A stretch of DNA of 33,580 nucleotides from a virus: IMG/VR virus record IMGVR_UViG_3300046501_000098, positions 1-33,580 of that record. One strand, 5' to 3'. The translations under genes were made by a program, and so were the position numbers. This document shows, piece after piece, positions 29,988-33,580 of this stretch (position 1 is the stretch's first letter; each line of letters starts with the position of its first letter). The notes beneath the pieces are model-generated. The model saw nothing but the letters and a program-made list of their open reading frames with translations. It was not told where the DNA came from and made no database searches.

Positions 29988-30152
29988 GTGACTTACAACC
30001 TGCGCAACGGCTTCAAGGTCACCACTCGCAAGGTTGCGGACGGGACGGAGTTCGAGACGCTCAACCCCCAGGGGGAGACGATCAGCACCGTGACGCTGGG
30101 CTACCTGTCCGCCCGTGATCTGGTGCTCGACCTGCGCCGCAAGGCTGCTTAG
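29988..30152 (+). CDS. Small protein, function unknown
   Basis: 54 residues, GTG start with a weak ACGGAG SD. It reads MTYNLRNGFKVTTRKVADGT, then ETLNPQGETISTVTLGYL, and ends in a basic helix (ARDLVLDLRRKAA). It is compact and beta-rich with no motif I can name. It is the first gene after a CGGTAACC element, two bases before the next small gene, so the pair forms a short operon ended by the 30338 hairpin. Confidence 0.65.
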   Translation: MTYNLRNGFKVTTRKVADGTEFETLNPQGETISTVTLGYLSARDLVLDLRRKAA

Positions 30153-30154
30153 TC

Positions 30155-30331
30155 ATGGCTCAGATTGATGCCTCAATCGAGGATTACTCGGCCACTGAGT
30201 TGCTCGCCGACCGGGTGGAGACTTACCGCCTGGCCGTTCGGCTACTCCGCGAGGCTGGCTACGATGCCGAATCGGCGAGTCCGGACGATGCGTTGATGCT
30301 GACGCAGTTCCTGTGTAACGACATCTACTAG
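30155..30331 (+). CDS. Small acidic helical protein, function unknown
   Basis: 58 residues, ATG two bases after the previous stop. No strong SD, so translation is probably coupled. Composition is acidic and helical (ATELLADRVETYRLAVRLLR; ESASPDDALMLTQFLCNDIY). No recognised domain. The terminator-like hairpin follows six bases after the stop. Confidence 0.65.
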   Translation: MAQIDASIEDYSATELLADRVETYRLAVRLLREAGYDAESASPDDALMLTQFLCNDIY

Positions 30332-30337
30332 ACCAGT

Positions 30338-30367
30338 GGGGCACCTGCGAAAATTCGTAGGTGCCCC
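30338..30367. terminator. Terminator-like hairpin on the CACCTACG palindrome (copy 7, reverse)
   Basis: GGGGCACCTGCGAA (30338-30351) pairs over all 14 positions with TTCGTAGGTGCCCC (30354-30367), with one wobble and only AA between. Core palindrome 30342-30363, inverted relative to most copies. TTGGTC follows. It lies between the small genes and thyX. Confidence 0.75.
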
Positions 30368-30405
30368 TTGGTCATCCCAACTACGGAGAGAGGGGCGCAC
30401 GCCCG

Positions 30406-31104
30406 ATGAAGGTTGACATCCTGGCACACACCACGATGCGTGAAGACGTGATGCGCGAGGCTTACGCGTATGACGCGTTCAACGGAGACGACGATGTGCG
30501 CTACAGCGATGCACTCGGCGAAGCGGCAGGCAGGCTCTGCTACAAGTCGTTCCGACGTCCGAACCCGGCCACTGCGTCCAATGATGGCTACATGCTCAAC
30601 ATCCTGCGCCAGGGCCACTACAGCGTGTTGGAGCACGCGAGTGCGACATTCCTGGTTCGTGGCGTGTCCCGTGCCCTACTCGCTGAACTGTCCCGTCATC
30701 GTCACCTCTCGTTCAGCGTGGTGTCTCAGCGGTACGTGAGCTACTCGGACACCGAGCCTGTCATCCCGCCTGCAATCAACCCGCGCACCTTGGAGGCGCA
30801 GACAGTGCGTGATGCGTACGCCGCGAGCCTAGCCACGTACGAGGCACTCGTCACGCAACTGACTGGCATCGGGCTGAAGCGCAAGCAGGCTCGCGAAGCT
30901 GCACGCGCGGTTCTGCCGAATGCCGCCCCGGTCGACATGGTGGTTACCGGCAATCTGCGGGCATGGCGAGACGTCCTCGGCAAGCGTTGGCATGAAGCTG
31001 CTGACGCGGAAATCAAGCAGTTCGCCGGTCTCGTCCTCGGTCACCTTCGCTCCATCGCCCCTAACAGCTTCCAGGATGTTCCGGAGACGCCGTATGCCTA
31101 CTGA
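30406..31104 (+). CDS. thyX: Flavin-dependent thymidylate synthase ThyX
   Basis: 232 residues. ThyX makes dTMP from dUMP with FAD and methylenetetrahydrofolate. The signature [14 protein letters not shown] (97-110) contains the RHR-x7-S ThyX motif and its usual extension to [15 protein letters not shown] (73-84) and [20 protein letters not shown] are further conserved segments. I choose ATG 30406, with GGAGAGAGGGG ending 10 bases upstream. The in-frame GTG at 30361 lies in the hairpin. Its stop region overlaps the next gene by 11 bases. Confidence 0.94.
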   Translation: MKVDILAHTTMREDVMREAYAYDAFNGDDDVRYSDALGEAAGRLCYKSFRRPNPATASNDGYMLNILRQGHYSVLEHASATFLVRGVSRALLAELSRHRHLSFSVVSQRYVSYSDTEPVIPPAINPRTLEAQTVRDAYAASLATYEALVTQLTGIGLKRKQAREAARAVLPNAAPVDMVVTGNLRAWRDVLGKRWHEAADAEIKQFAGLVLGHLRSIAPNSFQDVPETPYAY

Positions 31105-31315
31105 GACGCCTTACCGCACTGTTTCGCAGATGACCCCCACCGAGTTCCTCGCAGCGCTCACAACGGAGCCTCAGCGCCAAGCAGACGTGTTCGTGAAGCT
31201 GGGCGGCGATCCCGCTGATCACAACTACGCGCGTCTGTCGTTCCTCACCCGGAAGCTTCGCGCTGAAGGTGTCGAGATCCTGTCCAGCCGTTCCAAGGGA
31301 GTGTGGTTGCCGTGA
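31094..31315 (+). CDS. Small winged-helix DNA-binding-like protein
   Basis: 73 residues, ATG 31094 inside the end of thyX, GGAGA SD seven bases upstream. [20 protein letters not shown], then [20 protein letters not shown] and SKGVWLP give a compact winged-helix pattern: helix, turn, recognition helix ([14 protein letters not shown]) and a wing. It may be a phage regulator. The link to any repeat in this window is unproven. Overlaps the thioredoxin-like gene start by 4 bases (GTGA). Confidence 0.72.
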   Translation: MPTETPYRTVSQMTPTEFLAALTTEPQRQADVFVKLGGDPADHNYARLSFLTRKLRAEGVEILSSRSKGVWLP

Positions 31316-31566
31316 ACGAGCGTCTGACCCTGGTTCTGATCGGGGCATCCTGGTGTGCTCCGTGCAAGCGAACTGCCCCTATTGCAGAGCGAGTTGCAGA
31401 GCAAACCGGCGTGGCCTACGAGTACGTGGACGTAGAGACGTACGACAGCCGAGCCAACGGGGTGACTGCCGTCCCGACCCTTCGCCTGTACGACGCTTCT
31501 GACACGGTCATTGAGGAACACATCGGCGCTGCCACCGCTGATCAAATCAGGCTGCTCGTCTCGTGA
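31312..31566 (+). CDS. Thioredoxin-like redox protein
   Basis: 84 residues from GTG 31312, overlapping the previous stop. The active site GASWCAPCKRTAP (10-22) is a WCxPC thioredoxin motif (Ala where Gly is common). The cis-Pro segment TAVPTLRLYD and a glycine near the C terminus (EHIGAAT) complete a short thioredoxin fold. The likely job is reducing the C-terminal Cys pair of the class II reductase. An upstream GTG at 31303 is possible but has poor SD spacing. The ATG-less start and the overlaps on both sides point to coupled translation. Confidence 0.87.
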   Translation: MNERLTLVLIGASWCAPCKRTAPIAERVAEQTGVAYEYVDVETYDSRANGVTAVPTLRLYDASDTVIEEHIGAATADQIRLLVS

Positions 31567-31973
31567 GTCGCCCGGACTGGGACACGTACTTTCTCGCCGG
31601 TGCCGAATGGGTTGCCACACGGGCCGACTGCACGCGGAGCGCCGTTGGTGCCATCCTGGTAAATGCAGCGCATGAGGTTCGGGGGACTGGCTATAACGGT
31701 CCCCCGGCCGGGGTGCCTGGTTGCCTCTCCGAAGGAGCTTGCCCCCGTGGGCAGTTGACCTACGAGCAGTGCGCAGCGAACACCGACTACAGCAACTGCA
31801 CAGCCGACCACGCGGAACGGAACGCCATCCGACACACGCGGCCCGAGGAGCGTCTAGGGGCGACCCTGTACACCACCCGAGCCCCTTGCCCGGCGTGCTG
31901 GACCCTGATCCGTGCGAGCGGGATTGCCCGGGTCGTCTGCCCTACTGCCCGCTGGAAGCTTGCTTTTTCGTAG
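31563..31973 (+). CDS. dCMP deaminase
   Basis: 136 residues, GTG start overlapping the thioredoxin-like stop (GTGA). It would convert dCMP to dUMP, the ThyX substrate. Zinc site: CTADHAERNAI, with the HAE motif, and RAPCPACWTLI, with PCxxC. CTRSAVGAILV and GTGYNGPPAGVPGC are conserved in phage-type dCMP deaminases, and the Cys-rich QCAANTDYSNC insert resembles the second zinc site of that group. Its stop codon lies in a CACCTACG half-site (TTTTTCGTAGGTG), so the end of the gene and the element overlap. Confidence 0.9.
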   Translation: MSRPDWDTYFLAGAEWVATRADCTRSAVGAILVNAAHEVRGTGYNGPPAGVPGCLSEGACPRGQLTYEQCAANTDYSNCTADHAERNAIRHTRPEERLGATLYTTRAPCPACWTLIRASGIARVVCPTARWKLAFS

Positions 31974-31975
31974 GT
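31966..31975. repeat. CACCTACG half-site at dCMP deaminase stop
   Basis: TTTCGTAGGTG-like right half without the left arm. The TAG within it is the deaminase stop codon. Possibly a remnant, or a single-arm binding site. Confidence 0.5.
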
Positions 31976-31995
31976 GACCCCTTACGGTCTGGGGC

Positions 31996-32172
31996 ATGGA
32001 CAACACGACGCACCTGTACGACGCACTCGCCGCCATCCTGAACGCGCTTGAGTCGGCAGGCGAACAGCCGATACCGATTACCTGCCGTGGACATAGCTCG
32101 ATCACTGGTACGGATGGCCGAGTTGAAGCGGACAAGGTCACCGGCCGATGGATCGCACAGACGAACCGATAG
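31996..32172 (+). CDS. Small protein, possibly from a leaderless mRNA
   Basis: 58 residues, ATG 31996. There is no properly spaced SD (GGGG ends one base before the ATG). A weak promoter candidate (TTGCTT 31960-31965, 17 bases, TACGGT 31983-31988) would start transcription at or next to the ATG. Sequence: MDNTTHLYDALAAILNALES, then PIPITCRGHSSITGTDG. No recognised domain. It is followed nine bases later by the next gene. Confidence 0.6.
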   Translation: MDNTTHLYDALAAILNALESAGEQPIPITCRGHSSITGTDGRVEADKVTGRWIAQTNR

Positions 32173-32181
32173 GGAGACATC

Positions 32182-32418
32182 ATGAGCCTGCGTCACGTTG
32201 AGAACATCGCCCGCCTTACCGCCTCGCGCCTTGTCCCTGGTCCCCGCTGTGTGGTCGTTGAGATCGAGTACACAACAGCGGGCGGGGTAGACAAGGTGCT
32301 GAAGTTCTCGCACTCCGAGGCCGAGCAGATCCGCTCACTGATCGGTGAGCAGCTGGACACGATGCCCGCCGGGCCCCGCAAGGCGTCGTTCTTCGCAAGC
32401 CTGAGACGCAAGCGCTGA
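32182..32418 (+). CDS. Small protein, function unknown
   Basis: 78 residues, AGGGAGA SD. It has a beta-hairpin-like middle (RCVVVEIEYTTAGGVDKVLK), a helix (SHSEAEQIRSLIGEQLDTM) and a very basic C-terminal end (FFASLRRKR). Not recognised. It ends the operon before a canonical terminator. Confidence 0.68.
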   Translation: MSLRHVENIARLTASRLVPGPRCVVVEIEYTTAGGVDKVLKFSHSEAEQIRSLIGEQLDTMPAGPRKASFFASLRRKR

Positions 32419-32437
32419 CCCCTATTTGTCCGAGTTT

Positions 32438-32470
32438 GGCCCCTGGTCCTACGGGACTGGGGGCCTTTCT
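32438..32470 (+). terminator. Rho-independent terminator
   Basis: GGCCCCTGGTCC (32438-32449) pairs over 12 positions (two wobbles) with GGACTGGGGGCC (32454-32465) around TACG, followed by TTTCT. It touches the palindrome that follows. Confidence 0.87.
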
Positions 32471-32492
32471 GCATACGAATTTTCGTAGGTGC
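32471..32492. repeat. CACCTACG palindrome, copy 8, abutting a promoter
   Basis: GCATACGAA-TT-TTCGTAGGTGC, one base before the -35 box of P2. Same palindrome-promoter arrangement as at 17099-17152. Confidence 0.78.
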
Positions 32493-32493
32493 C

Positions 32494-32523
32494 TTGCGCG
32501 CGGGTCGCGGATGCGCATAGAGT
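32494..32523 (+). promoter_or_regulatory. Promoter P2
   Basis: TTGCGC (32494-32499), 18 bases, TAGAGT (32518-32523), then TCCACTCGTAAG, the same downstream block as P1 and P3. -35 is a weaker match than in P1. Confidence 0.75.
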
Positions 32524-32560
32524 TCCACTCGTAAGCACAACGGCGAGCAGGGGAGCGGAC

Positions 32561-32929
32561 ATGAACATCACGGTGCGAATCGCAGGCGGACGCTACTACG
32601 GCCAGGTGCGCGACGGTAAGCGCCTGATGTTCCACACCCCTGGCTACCTGACCGAGGCTATGGCCCTGGCGGACGCGAAGTGCTGGACTGCCTTCAACGA
32701 CAAGGGAGAGACCGTGGAAGACATCGTCAAGGACACGCAGACGTTCCAGACCCGCAGCGGGTATGACGGAAGCCTTCAGATCGTCGGCCCGGACCGGATG
32801 CGCGCCACCATCGCGAACGCCGAGCAGTACAAGGTGTCAGTCAGCGTGATGACCAACGACCGGGGCCGGAAGTACATCAACATCCACAACGGCGGATCGT
32901 CTTACGGCCGGTACTTCTACATGAGTTAG
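32561..32929 (+). CDS. Protein of unknown function from promoter P2
   Basis: 122 residues, ATG 32561 with AGGGGAG five bases upstream. It reads as two parts. The first is MNITVRIAGGRYYGQVRDGK, then MALADAKCWTAFNDKG. The second is beta-rich (YDGSLQIVGPDRMRATIANA; YKVSVSVMTNDRGRKYINIH) and ends GGSSYGRYFYMS. No family recognised. It is a single-gene unit between a promoter and a terminator. Confidence 0.78.
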   Translation: MNITVRIAGGRYYGQVRDGKRLMFHTPGYLTEAMALADAKCWTAFNDKGETVEDIVKDTQTFQTRSGYDGSLQIVGPDRMRATIANAEQYKVSVSVMTNDRGRKYINIHNGGSSYGRYFYMS

Positions 32930-32936
32930 GCAGTCT

Positions 32937-32960
32937 GGGCCCCTGGGAGACCAGGGGCCC
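32937..32960 (+). terminator. Terminator hairpin with GAGA loop
   Basis: GGGCCCCTGG (32937-32946) pairs perfectly with CCAGGGGCCC (32951-32960) around a GNRA-type GAGA loop. TGCTATGG follows, so no T-run. Read-through or mRNA 3' end protection is possible. Confidence 0.72.
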
Positions 32961-32996
32961 TGCTATGGTTCTCTCACCACCTACGAAGGAGACGCC

Positions 32997-33185
32997 GTGA
33001 TCATGAAGTTCTGGGAAGACGTCGCAGTAGCCGTCCAGTCCGCACCGCTGGAAGACGAGAAAGTTCTCGTAGTGCTTGCCGCCCCGACCCTGCCGGATGG
33101 CTCGATGGGGGACGTGATCTCGATGACTGCGGAGACTGCCCGGAACCTGCGGAACCGGCTCGACGCAGCGCTACGAGGACTGTAG
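32997..33185 (+). CDS. Small protein, function unknown
   Basis: 62 residues, GTG 32997 with AAGGAG five bases upstream. An in-frame ATG at 33003 is an alternative. Sequence begins MIMKFWEDVAVAVQSAPLED, has a hydrophobic strand (VLVVLAAPTLPDG) and a C-terminal amphipathic helix (SMTAETARNLRNRLDAALRG). The leader contains a CACCTACGAA half-site (32978-32987) that touches the SD, as at the HNH 1 gene. No convincing -35 box was found, though TATGGT (32964-32969) could be a -10. Confidence 0.65.
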   Translation: MIMKFWEDVAVAVQSAPLEDEKVLVVLAAPTLPDGSMGDVISMTAETARNLRNRLDAALRGL

Positions 33186-33193
33186 GAGGAACG

Positions 33194-33222
33194 GCCCCGG
33201 GGGAAACCCTGGGGCTCTTTTT
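33194..33222 (+). terminator. Rho-independent terminator
   Basis: GCCCCGGGG (33194-33202) with CCCTGGGGC (33207-33215), one wobble, GAAA loop, then TCTTTTT. Canonical. The T-run continues into the CACCTACG-type half-site TTTTTCGTATGTG before P3. Confidence 0.92.
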
Positions 33223-33231
33223 CGTATGTGG

Positions 33232-33261
33232 TTGTGCTGACGCATCGCCGTGGTCTAGAGT
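33232..33261 (+). promoter_or_regulatory. Promoter P3
   Basis: TTGTGC (33232-33237), 18 bases, TAGAGT (33256-33261), then TCTACTCGTAAGGA. It nearly repeats P2 downstream of the -10. The half-site TTTTTCGTATGTG (33218-33230) ends one base before the -35. Confidence 0.76.
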
Positions 33262-33300
33262 TCTACTCGTAAGGACGCAGCGAGCCAGGGGAGACACCAG

Positions 33301-33549
33301 ATGTTCACCATCAAGTACAACCGGACCACGAACCACATCGCGGGCATGGAGGTTCGTACCACGGGTGGGGGCAGCGACCAGGGCGGGCACGTCAGCTACT
33401 ACGCGCAGAACACTTGCGGCTCGCTGACCCGGTCTCGCCTGGCTACCGGAGCATCCTTCGAGACCCTGGCCGAGGCTGTAGCGGCTGCTCGCATCACCGG
33501 TGGACGGAAGCTGTGCAAGACCTGCGCAAAGGCCGCAGACGCCGCCTGA
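33301..33549 (+). CDS. Small Cys-containing protein from promoter P3
   Basis: 82 residues, CAGGGGAG SD. N-terminal MFTIKYNRTTNHIAGMEVRT and a Gly-rich segment (GGGSDQGGHVSYYAQ), then NTCGSLTRSR, a helix (FETLAEAVAAARITG) and a C-terminal CKTCAK pair. Three Cys in all could bind a metal, but this is uncertain. Single-gene unit. Family not recognised. Confidence 0.78.
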   Translation: MFTIKYNRTTNHIAGMEVRTTGGGSDQGGHVSYYAQNTCGSLTRSRLATGASFETLAEAVAAARITGGRKLCKTCAKAADAA

Positions 33550-33556
33550 GCCGTTC

Positions 33557-33580
33557 GGCCCCTGGGGGAGACCCTGGGGG
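33557..33580 (+). terminator. Terminator hairpin cut by window end
   Basis: GGCCCCTGGG then GGAGA and CCCTGGGG resemble the stems at 32937 and 33194 (one T-T mismatch). The tail after the right arm lies outside the window. Confidence 0.6.

Noticed and set aside
30361-30405. Upstream GTG start for ThyX
   Set aside because: It lies in the right arm of the palindrome hairpin. ATG 30406 has the SD.
30920-31093. N-terminal extension of the winged-helix protein over thyX
   Set aside because: It would overlap thyX by 185 bases in another frame. ATG 31094 has an SD and the common short overlap.

Overview
The window is part of the genome of a tailed, siphovirus-type bacteriophage of a high-GC Gram-positive host, most likely Streptomyces or a relative. 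The host is an inference. It rests on high GC, frequent GTG and TTG starts, SD-rich leaders, promoters with actinobacterial TAGNNT -10 boxes, and protein types typical of actinobacteriophages (MuF-like protein with a C/H metal cluster, phiC31 gp3-like protein, ThyX, class II ribonucleotide reductase). All convincing genes are on the + strand. No integrase, repressor, tRNA or CRISPR array is visible.

Layout. 1-7.7 kb is the head and connector block: terminase large subunit (5' end outside the window), portal, MuF-like protein, scaffold, major capsid protein, a 51-residue protein, four connector/tail-completion proteins, major tail protein, and a pair of tail assembly chaperones joined by a -1 frameshift at a G-GGA-AAA slip site. 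7.7-15.1 kb is the tail: a short tape measure, a 1272-residue minor tail protein with sugar-binding-like domains, and a beta-helix tail spike. 15.2-16.5 kb is lysis: an amidase endolysin and two small membrane proteins. 16.5-31.1 kb carries nucleotide metabolism and replication: dNMP kinase, a separately transcribed 330-residue protein, a Cas4/RecB-type nuclease, a gp3-like protein, small genes, an HNH nuclease, primase-helicase, family A DNA polymerase, a sigma-factor-like protein, a second HNH nuclease, B12-dependent ribonucleotide reductase and ThyX. 31.1-33.6 kb holds a winged-helix protein, a thioredoxin-like protein, a dCMP deaminase and small unknown genes in short units bounded by terminators.

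The most interesting content is regulatory. Three short-sequence systems recur in the gaps. (1) A 17-18 bp element (CGGTAACC, G or C, ACTCGCTAG) lies upstream of six replication-side genes, with a seventh near-copy inside the 3' end of the primase gene upstream of the DNA polymerase. (2) A 22 bp palindrome (CACCTACGAA-TT-TTCGTAGGTG and variants) occurs at eight gaps, with further half-sites. Some copies are embedded in terminator-like hairpins and others abut promoters. (3) Three near-identical promoters (TTGNNN, 18 bp, TAGAGT or TAGTGT, then a CTCGTAAG block) start isolated units, each directly after a palindrome or half-site. With a phage-encoded sigma-like protein in the same window, this looks like a dispersed phage-specific transcription network. 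Which protein reads which element is not shown by the sequence.

The metabolic genes form a coherent route to dTTP: class II RNR with a thioredoxin-like partner, dCMP deaminase, ThyX and dNMP kinase. The left (virion) arm uses the leucine codon CTA far more than the right arm, with the switch near 16.5 kb where the first CGGTAACC element appears.
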